From positions 1 through 64,000 of the forward strand of contig CAYOQK010000011.1 of assembly GCA_964406105.1 (NCBI GenBank): a stretch of 64,000 nucleotides of DNA, read 5' to 3'. This document shows positions 43,992 to 53,021 of this stretch, in pieces. The stretch comes from WGAB01 sp964406105 (GTDB lineage Bacteria > Hydrothermota > Hydrothermia > WGAB01). Below the pieces are notes generated by a model. It made no database searches and was not told the origin of the DNA. It worked only from the letters and a program-made list of their open reading frames with translations. How positions within the stretch are numbered: the stretch's first letter is position 1; every line of letters begins with the position of its first letter. A program made the translations under genes and the position numbers.

Positions 43992-44986
43992 CCCAAATGC
44001 GGCAGGTGTTCCTCCTCGGGCCCCAACGCCTGGAGATCCGAGAGGTGCCGATTCCAACCCCCGGGCCTGGAGAACTCGTGCTCCGGGTGGAGGTGGCCCT
44101 CACCTGCGGCACCGACCTCAAGACCTACCGACGAGGCCATCACCCCAAGATTCCGGTGCCCGGTCCCTTCGGCCACGAATACACCGGACGGGTGGCCCGG
44201 ATAGGTTCAGGAGTCCAAGGGTTCCGAGAAGGGGACGCTGTTATGGGAGTCAACACAGGCCCCTGCTTCGCCTGCACCTACTGCCACCGGGGCCTGTTCC
44301 AACACTGCGAAACCCTGTTTGACGATATGGTGATCGGCACCTATGCCGATTACGTGCGAATCCCTGCTCGGGTGGTGCGCACCAACCTGTTCCTTCGTCC
44401 ACCAGAGATCCCCGAAACTGTGGCACCCCTCATAGAACCCCTGGCCTCAGCCCTACACGGTATCCAGGTGCTGCGGCCCTGGCAGGAACGTGTGCTGGTG
44501 ATCGGGTCCGGCCCCTTAGGGATCCTCCTGGCCTTTGCCTTGGAGGCAGAGGGCAACGAGGTGACCCTTCTGGGGCGGAACCCTCAACGCAATGCGATCG
44601 CTCGCCAGATCGGGCTGAAGCACGTAACGGATCGTCCACCCTCCACCCAAGACTTTGACGCCGTCGTGGAGGCCACAGGTACCCCTGAGGTGTGGCAACA
44701 GAGTTTGGAGTACCTGCGGAAGGGGGGCCGGGTGCTGCTGTTTGGAGGCCTTCCCAGCACGGCGCACGTGGCCTTCCCTGCCTATGCCTTGCATTACGAG
44801 GAAAAACACCTGCTGGGAGCGTTCCATTTCACCCCCCACGATGTGCGGCGGGCCTACGAGTTCCTCCGGCAACACGGTGAACGACTGCACCCCATGATCA
44901 CCGGCGAGTACCCTTTGGAACAGATCCAAGAGGCCTTCCACCGCCTGGATCGGGGGGAGGGCCTCAAGTTCGCCATACGACCATGA
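43988..44986 (+). CDS. Zinc-dependent medium-chain dehydrogenase (first of two)
   Basis: This 332-residue MDR-family protein oxidises an alcohol or polyol with NAD(P). It has the catalytic zinc ligands (Cys of LTCGTDLKT, His-Glu of FGHEYTG), four structural-zinc cysteines (PCFACTYCHRGLFQHC, about residues 92-107), and a Rossmann motif (VIGSGPLGILLAF, about 173). It resembles sorbitol/threonine dehydrogenase-type enzymes; the substrate is unknown. It overlaps both neighbours by ATGA, tying it to the Lon-like protease and the second dehydrogenase. Confidence 0.85.
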   Translation: MTQMRQVFLLGPQRLEIREVPIPTPGPGELVLRVEVALTCGTDLKTYRRGHHPKIPVPGPFGHEYTGRVARIGSGVQGFREGDAVMGVNTGPCFACTYCHRGLFQHCETLFDDMVIGTYADYVRIPARVVRTNLFLRPPEIPETVAPLIEPLASALHGIQVLRPWQERVLVIGSGPLGILLAFALEAEGNEVTLLGRNPQRNAIARQIGLKHVTDRPPSTQDFDAVVEATGTPEVWQQSLEYLRKGGRVLLFGGLPSTAHVAFPAYALHYEEKHLLGAFHFTPHDVRRAYEFLRQHGERLHPMITGEYPLEQIQEAFHRLDRGEGLKFAIRP

Positions 44987-46023
44987 TCCCAGAACGCATG
45001 AAAGCCCTTGTGTACTATGGCCCGGAGGACCTCCGGGTGGAGGAGGTGCCCGTACCCCGCATCGGACCCCACGAGATCCTGGTTCGCGTACGGGCCTCTG
45101 GGGTGTGCAGCGGCGAGGCAATGGACTGGTACATGGCCCGGAAGGCTCCCCTGGTGCCGGGCCATGAACCCGCAGGCGAGGTGGTGGCCGTGGGACCAGA
45201 GGTAACTGGATTCCACGTGGGCGACCGCGTGTTTGCCCACCACCACGTGCCCTGCATGACCTGCGAAGCGTGCCAACGGGGCCGATTCGTCCAATGCCCT
45301 CAATGGCGGGAGAAAACCCTGGACCCAGGTGCGATGGCGGAGTACATGCGGGTGCACGCCCGGGCGGTCCAGTTGGACACCTTGAAGTTGCCCGATGACC
45401 TCAGCTACGAGGACGGAACCCTCATTGAACCCCTGGCCTGCTCGGTCAAGGCCGTGAAAACCGCCGGCATCGGTCCCCAAGACCGAGTGCTTGTGGTGGG
45501 CCTGGGGATCATGGGCATCCTCAACGCCCGAGTGGCGCAGGCTTACGGTGCCCGAGTGGTGGCGGCCACCGATCTCCACCCCTGGCGGCTCCAGAGGGCC
45601 CGAGATCTGGGCATTGACCCTGTGTTTCAAGCCACACCAGGCGCACCGTTGATGGATTGGGCTCGGGAGATCACCGAGGGCCACCTGTTTGATGTGGTCA
45701 TCGTGGGGCCTGGCCTTGCCCGCGTCGTACAAACCTACAGCCACCTGGTGGCAGGAGGCGGCACGCTGTTGCTCTTCACCCCCACGGCTCCCACAGATCC
45801 CGTAACCCTCAACTTCTACGAGCTCTATGTGCGCGAAGTACGGGTGGTACCCTCCTACTCTGCGGGCCCGTATGAGACCCGGGAAGCACTGGATCTGATC
45901 CGCCGGGGTGTGGTGCGCGCTCAGGAAGTGGTCACCCACCGTTTCCCTTTGAGCCAAGCACCAGAAGCCTATCGCTTGCTTAAACAGGCGGGCGAAAGCC
46001 TCAAGATCTTGGTTCTGCCATGA
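44983..46023 (+). CDS. Zinc-dependent medium-chain dehydrogenase (second of two)
   Basis: This 346-residue MDR protein is a distant paralogue of the preceding gene. Catalytic zinc ligands are GVCSGEAMDWY and PGHEPAGEV. The structural site is PCMTCEACQRGRFVQC (about 90-105) and the Rossmann motif is VVGLGIMGILNARV (about 169). ATG 44983 overlaps the previous stop; a second in-frame ATG is at 44998. The two adjacent dehydrogenases plus a cupin suggest a short sugar or polyol pathway, but no substrate can be named. Confidence 0.85.
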   Translation: MIPERMKALVYYGPEDLRVEEVPVPRIGPHEILVRVRASGVCSGEAMDWYMARKAPLVPGHEPAGEVVAVGPEVTGFHVGDRVFAHHHVPCMTCEACQRGRFVQCPQWREKTLDPGAMAEYMRVHARAVQLDTLKLPDDLSYEDGTLIEPLACSVKAVKTAGIGPQDRVLVVGLGIMGILNARVAQAYGARVVAATDLHPWRLQRARDLGIDPVFQATPGAPLMDWAREITEGHLFDVVIVGPGLARVVQTYSHLVAGGGTLLLFTPTAPTDPVTLNFYELYVREVRVVPSYSAGPYETREALDLIRRGVVRAQEVVTHRFPLSQAPEAYRLLKQAGESLKILVLP

Positions 46024-46499
46024 AACTCCGGCACGGCAAAGTAAAGCGATTCCAGAACTTCACCTGGCAAGGGGTCAAAATCCAACCCTACAAAGAGGGA
46101 ACGGGCAATTTCCGAGGAGTGGTACGCCAAGTGCTGGCCGGCAAAACGCCCGACGAAAAGGTCCGATTTGAACTGCGATACTTTGAACTGGCCCCTGGTG
46201 GATATACCAGCCTGGAGCGTCACGCCCACGAGCACGTGGTGATTGTCCTGCGGGGGGAAGGGTATGTGCTCATCGGCGAAGAGGTGGTGCGGGTTCATCC
46301 CTTTGACCTGGTGTACACCCGTCCCTTTGCCCTGCACCGGCTCATGAACGCCAGCACCACCGAGCCCTTCGGCTTCCTATGCACTGTGGACCGGGAGCGT
46401 GACCGGCCCCGGTATCCCTCCCCCGAGGAGATCCAGGATCTCCTGGCTCGCCATCCCCACCTGGCCTTTATCCTTACTCCAGAGAAACCATTGCCCTAA
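46020..46499 (+). CDS. Single-domain cupin protein
   Basis: This 159-residue protein has one cupin fold. The metal-binding motif is HAHEHVVIVLRGEG (about 67-80), with a second His in PFALHRLMNAS (about 108). Cupin_2 proteins include sugar isomerases, dioxygenases and small-molecule sensors. Its ATG overlaps the second dehydrogenase stop. The context suggests an isomerase or sensor in the same pathway. It is the last gene of the run that starts at the nucleotide-sugar genes; no clear terminator follows. Confidence 0.8.
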   Translation: MKLRHGKVKRFQNFTWQGVKIQPYKEGTGNFRGVVRQVLAGKTPDEKVRFELRYFELAPGGYTSLERHAHEHVVIVLRGEGYVLIGEEVVRVHPFDLVYTRPFALHRLMNASTTEPFGFLCTVDRERDRPRYPSPEEIQDLLARHPHLAFILTPEKPLP

Positions 46500-46577
46500 C
46501 GGCCGGAACGCCCCATCCTCAAGGGCCGCACCCTTCCAGGGCGCTACCAATCCCCTGGCCTTTCCCATAACATTGTC

Positions 46578-47462
46578 ATGCGTATGGCGCCCCGGGTTTC
46601 GGTGATCTTTGTCAACTACCGTTCCCACGATTTGCTCCAGCGAGCGGTGGCTTCTCTTCGGAAAGCCCATCCCCCTGATCTGGTGGAAGTTTGGGTGGTG
46701 GATAACGGTTCACCACAACGGAAGCCCTTGAAATTCCCCGCTTCCTGGCAAGTGCATTGGCTCCCTCTCCGCCGCAACGTGGGTTACGGCCAAGCGGTAA
46801 ACCTGGCAGCCCGTTTCGCCCGAGGAGAATACCTGGTGGCAGCCAACCCTGACCTGGAGTTCCGCAACCACGAAGTGCTCCAAATGGCCGAGTATCTGGA
46901 CCGGCATCCCGAGGTGGGCGCTGTGGTTCCCCAGTACGTAAACCCCACCCCCCACGGTCTCAGGAAACAGCCCTCAGCCCGCCGCTTTCACCGAATCCCC
47001 TACCTGCTTTTCGGTAGAATCTCTCCCCTTTCCCGGCTGTGGCCCCACAACCGTTTTACCCGCGAGTTTATGGCCTTGGATACCCTGAAGGCCACACAAC
47101 CCGTGGACATTGAAGTAGGGATTGGGGCCTTTCTGATGGTGCGACGACACCTGTTTGAGCGTTTGGGAGGCTTTGATCCCCGCTTCTTCCTGTTCTCCGA
47201 GGATTCAGACCTGTGCTACCGCATCTGGCAGGCGGGATTTCGGGTACAGTTGCTCCCCCAAGTGCAACTGCTTCATCACCACGGGGCTGTTCGCCGCCGG
47301 GCCCGCGCACGCCCCCGCTATTGGCGAATGAAGGCCGTGCTCCTGTTCCTGCTGAAACACGGACACCTCTCCTGGCCCCTGCGAACCCTGCTCGCCCTGG
47401 GATTCGCCTGGAGCCTGGCCCTGTACCTTTTCCTGGAAGCCCTGGAGGTGGTGTTCCAGTGA
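46578..47462 (+). CDS. Family 2 glycosyltransferase (rhamnosyltransferase-like)
   Basis: This 294-residue GT-A fold enzyme has VSVIFVNYRSHDLL (nucleotide site, residues 7-20), VWVVDNGSP, NVGYGQAVNLAARFARGEY and ANPDLEF (DxD-like metal site). A later stretch, GAFLMVRRHLFERLGGFD then FLFSEDSDLCYR, is typical of WbbL-type rhamnosyltransferases. A C-terminal hydrophobic helix (about 265-290) could anchor it to the membrane. The second ATG (46584) is also possible. It overlaps the next gene as GTGA, so the two probably build one surface glycan. Confidence 0.85.
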   Translation: MRMAPRVSVIFVNYRSHDLLQRAVASLRKAHPPDLVEVWVVDNGSPQRKPLKFPASWQVHWLPLRRNVGYGQAVNLAARFARGEYLVAANPDLEFRNHEVLQMAEYLDRHPEVGAVVPQYVNPTPHGLRKQPSARRFHRIPYLLFGRISPLSRLWPHNRFTREFMALDTLKATQPVDIEVGIGAFLMVRRHLFERLGGFDPRFFLFSEDSDLCYRIWQAGFRVQLLPQVQLLHHHGAVRRRARARPRYWRMKAVLLFLLKHGHLSWPLRTLLALGFAWSLALYLFLEALEVVFQ

Positions 47463-48880
47463 AATCGCCCCACAAAACCCTGGTGAACGTCGGCGCCCTG
47501 TTCCTGGCCGATATGACCGCCGTGTTCACAGCCGTGGTCCTGGGCCAACTCCTCCGAAAGTCCGTGCTGCCCCACCTGTTGCCCATCTCGGCCGAGGTGC
47601 TCCCCCTCTCATTGCTCCGACACTACTGGTTCCTGCTGCTCCTCTGGCCCCTGGTGTTCGCCTACGAAGGTCTGTACCGCCGGAAATACCCCACGGAGGA
47701 GGAAACCCTTCTGATATTCCGGGGATCTGTGATCGCCACCCTGCTCTCGGCCACCGCCCTGTTCTACGTTCGGGGAATCCTGGTTTCCCGACTCCTAATC
47801 CTGGAAGTGTTCGTGCTCACCGTGGTGCTCGTGCCCCTGTTCCGCACAGGGGTGAAACGGCTGCTCATCCGGTGGGGCACCTGGCAGGCCCGGGCCCTGG
47901 TGGTGGGTATGGACCGGTTCACGCACCGCTTGGTGCAGCATCTCCAACGGCACCCCGAACTGGGATACCGCGTCATCGGTGTGGTGTCGCCAGCCCCGGA
48001 CCTGCCCTGCAGCCTCCCAAACCTTCCCTGTGTAGGCTCCTTGCAGGACTTGCCAAAGTTGCTCCAGAGGCAACGGCCTGAGGCCCTCATCGTATCGGGC
48101 TCTTTGGCCTCCCGCAGCGAAGTCCTGCAAATCCTGGAATCCCTGGCCCCCCACCTTCAGGAGGTGATCCTGGTTCCTGACCTTCGGGGGCTGAGGATCG
48201 CCAACATGGAGGTGGGGCAAATGGGCTCTGTGGCTGTCCTCCAACTACGACAGCCCCTTCTGACCCGCCCGAACCTGCTCATCAAACGGGCCTTTGATCT
48301 GGTGGTGGCCAGCCTCACCCTGCTGCTGCTTTTGCCCCTTTTCGTGGCCATCGCCGCGGCCATCAAACTCACCTCCCGGGGGCCGGTGTTCTACGTACAA
48401 CCCCGGGTGGGCCTGGGTGGAAAGGTGTTTCCGTGCTACAAGTTCCGCACCATGTACCAGGACTCGGAAGAGCGGCTCCAACGGCTCCTGGCCCAAGATC
48501 CTGAAGCCCGGCGGCAATGGGAAACCTACCGCAAACTGCCCAACGATCCCCGGGTTACACCGGTGGGGCGATTCCTTCGGCGGTACAGCCTGGACGAACT
48601 GCCTCAACTGTGGAACGTGCTCAAAGGCGACATGAGCCTGGTGGGCCCCCGACCCTATCTGGAATCCGAACTGCCCCACCTCTCCCACGACATCCGGGTG
48701 ATCACCTCGGTGAAGCCAGGGATCACCGGACTTTGGCAGGTATCGGGCCGCAGCAACGTGCCCTTTGAGGAACGGTCGCTGCTGGACGAGTACTACGTGA
48801 GGAACTGGTCCCTGTGGCTGGACCTCATGATCCTGGTGAAAACCCTTTGGGTGATTTTGAAGGGCGAGGGGGCTTATTAG
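47459..48880 (+). CDS. Undecaprenyl-phosphate sugar phosphotransferase (WbaP/WcaJ type)
   Basis: This 473-residue inner-membrane enzyme loads the first sugar phosphate onto undecaprenyl phosphate. There are four to five helices in residues 10-120, a Rossmann-like cytoplasmic region (about 140-260), then the catalytic bacterial-sugar-transferase domain. The domain shows KRAFDLVVAS, RGPVFYVQPRVGLGGK, FYKFRT-like CYKFRTMYQDSE, RYSLDELPQLWNVLKGDM, LVGPRP and KPGITGLWQVSGRS. The GTG start overlaps the previous stop and has GGAGG 10 bases upstream. It initiates capsule or O-antigen synthesis. Confidence 0.9.
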   Translation: MKSPHKTLVNVGALFLADMTAVFTAVVLGQLLRKSVLPHLLPISAEVLPLSLLRHYWFLLLLWPLVFAYEGLYRRKYPTEEETLLIFRGSVIATLLSATALFYVRGILVSRLLILEVFVLTVVLVPLFRTGVKRLLIRWGTWQARALVVGMDRFTHRLVQHLQRHPELGYRVIGVVSPAPDLPCSLPNLPCVGSLQDLPKLLQRQRPEALIVSGSLASRSEVLQILESLAPHLQEVILVPDLRGLRIANMEVGQMGSVAVLQLRQPLLTRPNLLIKRAFDLVVASLTLLLLLPLFVAIAAAIKLTSRGPVFYVQPRVGLGGKVFPCYKFRTMYQDSEERLQRLLAQDPEARRQWETYRKLPNDPRVTPVGRFLRRYSLDELPQLWNVLKGDMSLVGPRPYLESELPHLSHDIRVITSVKPGITGLWQVSGRSNVPFEERSLLDEYYVRNWSLWLDLMILVKTLWVILKGEGAY

Positions 48881-48924
48881 GCCCTTAAAATTAGGAATCC
48901 AAACTCCAAACAAGGAGAGGCGTG

Positions 48925-50040
48925 ATGATCGTTGGCGTTCCCAAGGAGATCAAAACAGAGGAGTACCGCGTGGCCATCACCCCCTCCGGGGTCCACAGCC
49001 TTATAGACCACGGGCACCAGGTGATCATTGAAAAGGGGGCTGGCCTGGGGAGTGGCATCACCGACGACATGTATCGTCAGGAAGGGGCCGAGATCGTGGA
49101 CACCCACGAGGAGGTGTTCCAGCGGGCCGACATGATCCTCAAGGTGAAGGAACCCCTGCCCGCAGAATACGAGTTGCTGAGGGAGGGGCAGGTGGTGTTC
49201 ACCTATTTCCACTTTGCGGCTTCCCGTGAACTCACCGAGGCCATGCTCCGCCAGAAGATCGTTGCGGTGGCTTACGAAACCGTGGAGCAGGCCGACGGCT
49301 CGCTGCCCCTCCTGATCCCTATGAGCGAAGTGGCGGGCCGGATGGCCCCTCAGGAGGGGGCCAAGTACATTGAACGGCCCCAGGGCGGCTTGGGAATCCT
49401 GTTGGGTGGTGTTCCCGGTGTTCCCCCGGCCAAAGTGCTCATCATCGGCGGTGGCACCGTGGGCACCAATGCGGCAAAGATCGCCTTGGGCATGGGCGCC
49501 GACGTGACCATCATGGACATCAACCCCGCCCGTCTGCGGTACCTGTCCGAGATCTTCCCATCCATCAAGACCATGATGTCTACCCCCTACAACGTACGGG
49601 AATGTGTGAAACAGGCCGACATGGTGATCCTGGCGGTGCTGATCCATGGAGCCCGGGCACCGAAACTCATCACCCGCGAGATGCTGAAGGAGATGAAGGA
49701 AGGCGCCATTATTGTGGACGTGGCCATTGACCAGGGCGGCAGCGCTGAAACCTCTCGGCCCACCACCCATCGGGAACCGGTGTACACCGTGGATGGCGTG
49801 GTGCACTACTGCGTGGCCAACATGCCTGGCGCCGTACCCCGCACCTCTACCTTTGCCCTCACCAATGTGACCCTGCCCTATGCGTTGGAACTGGCCGATA
49901 AGGGATGGGAACGTGCCGTACGGGAAAACCCGGAACTGGCCAAGGGCGTAAACATGGCCTACGGCTACCTTACCTATCAGGCTGTAGCCGAGGCCTTTGA
50001 CTTGGAGTACACTCCCTTAGAGCAAGTGCTTCAGGGGTAA
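48925..50040 (+). CDS. ald: Alanine dehydrogenase
   Basis: This 371-residue enzyme interconverts alanine and pyruvate plus ammonia with NAD. It starts MIVGVPKEIKTEEYRVAITP, has the pyruvate-site Lys and His region (LKVKEPLPAEYELL, FTYFHFAAS), a Rossmann motif (LIIGGGTVGTNAAKIALGMG) and DVAIDQGGSAETSRPTTH. ATG 48925 is preferred over GTG 48922 because AGGAG is 7 bases upstream. It converges on the hydrogenase operon, with a shared terminator between. It could regenerate NADH or dispose of amino groups during fermentation. Confidence 0.95.
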   Translation: MIVGVPKEIKTEEYRVAITPSGVHSLIDHGHQVIIEKGAGLGSGITDDMYRQEGAEIVDTHEEVFQRADMILKVKEPLPAEYELLREGQVVFTYFHFAASRELTEAMLRQKIVAVAYETVEQADGSLPLLIPMSEVAGRMAPQEGAKYIERPQGGLGILLGGVPGVPPAKVLIIGGGTVGTNAAKIALGMGADVTIMDINPARLRYLSEIFPSIKTMMSTPYNVRECVKQADMVILAVLIHGARAPKLITREMLKEMKEGAIIVDVAIDQGGSAETSRPTTHREPVYTVDGVVHYCVANMPGAVPRTSTFALTNVTLPYALELADKGWERAVRENPELAKGVNMAYGYLTYQAVAEAFDLEYTPLEQVLQG

Positions 50041-50084
50041 CGGCGAGTTCCGCCGTTTCACCTACCCAGGGCCTCCGAAATCAC

Positions 50085-50134
50085 CGTCGTAGGGGAAAAG
50101 CCTCCACCTCCGGTGGATCTTTCTCCCTACGACG
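50085..50134. terminator. Bidirectional nested hairpin between ald and mvhA
   Basis: Outer arms CGTCGTAGGG (50085-50094) and its complement (50125-50134) flank an inner perfect hairpin, TCCACC-TCC-GGTGGA (50103-50117). T-rich stretches follow the inner stem on both strands. The outer right arm includes the last codons and stop of mvhA. Confidence 0.7.
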
Positions 50135-51590
50135 AAACCAGGCGGTGGAGCAGGCGGCCCTGGAGGTTCCGGATCTCAATCTCCAAGGGGATGCCTCCTG
50201 GCAGGCTGTGGGTGGCGCAGGCGTGGCACGGGTCGTAGGCCCGGAACGCCATTTCCACCAGGTTCAAGAGCCCCTCGTCCACCTTCCCGTTGTCTAATCG
50301 CACCAAATCGCGGGCGGCCTTATCCACACTCAGGGCGATGCGGGCCGCGTTGTTCTGGGTGGCCACGATGAGGTTGGCCTCTTGGATGATCCCCCGCTCA
50401 TCGGTCTTATAGTGGTGGATGAGGGTACCGCGGGGCGCTTCAATCACACCGAAGCCCTCCTGAGGCGTGGCCTCGGGCAGGTTCCGGATCTCTGGTGAGG
50501 TGATCAGCGGGTCGTTGGCCAACTGCTGGATCCTCTCTGCAGCCTGCACCATCTCAATCACCCGGGCCCAGTGGTTCGCCAGGGTCTGATGGGCCGGTTT
50601 GCCCCCCAGAACCTCGTAGAACTGCTCGTAGAACTCCTGGGCCTTCGGGGTTTTCATGCCCTCGGCTGCGTTGAGCCGAGCCAGCGGCGCCACCGCATAC
50701 ACACCGGAATCCGGGCCGTCCACAAAGCCCTTCCAACCAACCCTCTTGAGGAACGGGAACTTCACATAGGTCCAGGGTTCTACATGCTCAGCAATGTGGT
50801 TCAGGTACTCCCGCACCGGGAACTTGACGAACTCCTTGCCTTGGGGATCCACCACACGGATCTGGCCGTCGTAGAAGTCCACGCGCTGGTTCTCGTCCAC
50901 AAGGCCCATGTAGTAGGTGCGATGGGTGTAGGTTTCGGACATGATGAGGTCCACGTACTCGCTGTTGCCCAGCACCAGATCCTGGAAAACCTTGTGGGTG
51001 AACAGGGCGAAATCCACGGCATCGTCGGCGATTTTCCGGATCTCTTCAGCCTCCTCGCGGGAAAGGCCTCGCGACACTCCTCCAGGCAAGCCACACACCG
51101 GGTGAATGGTTTTGCCCCCTAAGAGCTGCTCAATCCAGCGGAGTCGCTTGCGGGTTTCAATCACCCGTTTGCCCACTTCCAGGCCCACCTTTTGGATCAC
51201 GCCCAGCACGTTGCGTTGGGCCTTTGGGGCCTTGGGCCCGACGATGAAATCGGGCCCACCCAAGATGTACACGTGGAGCGCGTGGTCCTCCAGCATGAAC
51301 ACGTTGTACACGAGTTCCCGAAGTTTGCGGGCAGGCTCTGGAGGTTCCACTTTCCAGAGGTCATCCAAGGCCTTTGCCGAGGCAAAGTGGTGGGCCCAGG
51401 GGCAAACGCCGCAGATCCGAGCGGTGATCTGGGGCATTTCCTCAGCAGGACGGCCCCGGGCGAAGATCTCAAACCCCCGCAGCTCCGGCACCACAAAGTA
51501 GGCCTTTTCCACCTGGCCGTGATCGTTGACGAAGATCTCTATCTTTCCATGGCCTTCCAAGCGGGTGATGGGATCAATGGTGATCTTCAT
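50127..51590 (-). CDS. mvhA: [NiFe] hydrogenase large subunit, Mvh type
   Basis: This 487-residue subunit holds the Ni-Fe centre. Nickel ligands are in RICGVC (Cys60, Cys63) and DPCHACATH (Cys455, Cys458). Twenty-six residues follow His461, the tail that a maturation protease would remove. The start MKITIDPITRLEGHGKIE is typical of group 3 (cytoplasmic, F420-non-reducing) enzymes. The start overlaps the small-subunit stop (ATGA); an upstream extension of the frame lacks similarity. With mvhGD and hdrABC in one operon it should feed H2 electrons to, or take them from, the flavin of HdrA. Confidence 0.93.
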   Translation of the reverse strand: MKITIDPITRLEGHGKIEIFVNDHGQVEKAYFVVPELRGFEIFARGRPAEEMPQITARICGVCPWAHHFASAKALDDLWKVEPPEPARKLRELVYNVFMLEDHALHVYILGGPDFIVGPKAPKAQRNVLGVIQKVGLEVGKRVIETRKRLRWIEQLLGGKTIHPVCGLPGGVSRGLSREEAEEIRKIADDAVDFALFTHKVFQDLVLGNSEYVDLIMSETYTHRTYYMGLVDENQRVDFYDGQIRVVDPQGKEFVKFPVREYLNHIAEHVEPWTYVKFPFLKRVGWKGFVDGPDSGVYAVAPLARLNAAEGMKTPKAQEFYEQFYEVLGGKPAHQTLANHWARVIEMVQAAERIQQLANDPLITSPEIRNLPEATPQEGFGVIEAPRGTLIHHYKTDERGIIQEANLIVATQNNAARIALSVDKAARDLVRLDNGKVDEGLLNLVEMAFRAYDPCHACATHSLPGGIPLEIEIRNLQGRLLHRLVSS

Positions 51591-52567
51591 GACGATTTCC
51601 CTCCCATGTTCTTTCGCCGAATCAGCGATGCTGGCAGGGAGTACTTGTAGAAGGTACCCACGGGGTCGGGGATCTTCTCCAGTATCCGGTCCAGATCGTC
51701 CTCTTCGGTGTAATCCAGGATTGAGGCCAGTGCTCCCAAGCCCTTCGCCCCGAAGTCCTGGATGTGATCCATGGGACCGAAACACCCTGTACAAGGCATA
51801 TGGGCGTTGATGCAAAGGGCCCCACACCCCCCTCGGGTCACGGGACCCAAGCAAAGGAGCCCTTGGGCCAGCAAACACTCGTCGGGCTTGGGGACCACCT
51901 CGTGGGGGCGTTTCACGTCCTTGATAAGGAGCTTCTCGGGTTTGGTTTCGTTCAGGGGGCACTCGTGGCACAGGGCACGATCGCCTGCCAGCACACTGCC
52001 CTTTGGAGGCAGGTTCCCCTGTAGGAGTTTCATCACCGCGTCTTTCACGATGTGGGGTGGTGGGGGACAACCGGGGATGTAGTAGTCCACCTCAATGACC
52101 TGGTCCAGGGCCCGGGCGGTGTCCCAGAACTCGGGCAGCTCAAAGGCGTGGCCGTTGGCTTTGAAATCAGGGGTAGGAACTGCGCCAGAGGGATTATGTA
52201 CCGTGGGACCTTCGTGGTAGTACCATTGGAAAATCTCTTGGCGGTTGGACAGATTGGCGAGGCCGGGGATCCCACCCAGGTGGGCACAACTCCCAAAGGC
52301 AAACACAAGCTGGGACTTTTTCCGGAGGAGTTTCACCCATTCCTCGTGTTCCGAGAGACGAACGGTGCCATTGATGAAGGAGGCCACAATGGCGCCATCG
52401 GGCAGGGCTTCCACGTCTTTCTTCTTAAAGTCCATGGCCACTGGCCAGAGCACGATGTCCACAGCCTCGGCCACGGTCAGCAGGTCTTCGGCCAGGTCCA
52501 CCACGGCCTCTTCGCAGCCGCCGCAGGACCCGCACCAGTAAAAGGCCACCTTAGGTTTCTCAGCCAT
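51587..52567 (-). CDS. mvhG: [NiFe] hydrogenase small subunit, Mvh type
   Basis: This 326-residue iron-sulfur subunit links the Ni-Fe site to MvhD. Cysteine motifs for three clusters are visible: WCGSCGGCEEAV near the start, FAFGSCAHLGG and YYIPGCPPPP, then CHECPLNE and RGGCGALCINAHMPCTGCFG. ATG 52567 lies 8 bases after GGAGG, inside the mvhD end; the GTG nine bases upstream is too close to the ribosome site. There is no twin-arginine signal, so it is cytoplasmic. Confidence 0.93.
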   Translation of the reverse strand: MAEKPKVAFYWCGSCGGCEEAVVDLAEDLLTVAEAVDIVLWPVAMDFKKKDVEALPDGAIVASFINGTVRLSEHEEWVKLLRKKSQLVFAFGSCAHLGGIPGLANLSNRQEIFQWYYHEGPTVHNPSGAVPTPDFKANGHAFELPEFWDTARALDQVIEVDYYIPGCPPPPHIVKDAVMKLLQGNLPPKGSVLAGDRALCHECPLNETKPEKLLIKDVKRPHEVVPKPDECLLAQGLLCLGPVTRGGCGALCINAHMPCTGCFGPMDHIQDFGAKGLGALASILDYTEEDDLDRILEKIPDPVGTFYKYSLPASLIRRKNMGGKSS

Positions 52568-53021
52568 GGTGTCCACCTCCGGCCGTGCCCACGGCCTCTG
52601 GGGCCTGGGGAGTTTCCTGGATCCGGAGTGGCCCCAGGCGGCGCAGGGTTTCGGTCATCTCATCAATCACCTGCTTCACCTTTTCGCCCTCGGAGGCGGA
52701 GATCCACTCCAAGCGCACGCGTTCCCGCTCAATCCCCAGTTGGTCCAGGAGTTTTTGGAGCAACTTGAACCGCCGCAGGGCTTTGTAGTTTCCCTCCTGG
52801 TAATGGCAATCGCCGGGATGGCACCCAGCGATCAGCACTCCATCGGCACCGTGTTTAAAGGCCCAGAACACCATTTGGGGATCAAACCGGCCGGAGCACA
52901 TCACCCGGACAATGCGCACGTTGGGGGCGTACTTCATCCGGGAGATGCCGGCCAGGTCCGCGGCGGTGTAGGCGCACCAATTGCAGAAGATGCCCACGAT
53001 CTTGGGCTCATAGGCGCTCAT
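52560..53021 (-). CDS. mvhD: Hydrogenase iron-sulfur subunit MvhD
   Basis: This 153-residue [2Fe-2S] protein carries electrons from the hydrogenase to HdrA in methanogens. Family motifs are GIFCNWCAYTAADLAG, VMCSGRFDPQMVFWAFKHGA and LIAGCHPGDCHYQEGN. About 15 extra residues at the C-terminus (PQAPEAVGTAGGGHHG) are specific here. It overlaps hdrA (ATGA) and mvhG, so the order hdrA-mvhD-mvhG-mvhA matches electron flow. Confidence 0.93.
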   Translation of the reverse strand: MSAYEPKIVGIFCNWCAYTAADLAGISRMKYAPNVRIVRVMCSGRFDPQMVFWAFKHGADGVLIAGCHPGDCHYQEGNYKALRRFKLLQKLLDQLGIERERVRLEWISASEGEKVKQVIDEMTETLRRLGPLRIQETPQAPEAVGTAGGGHHG

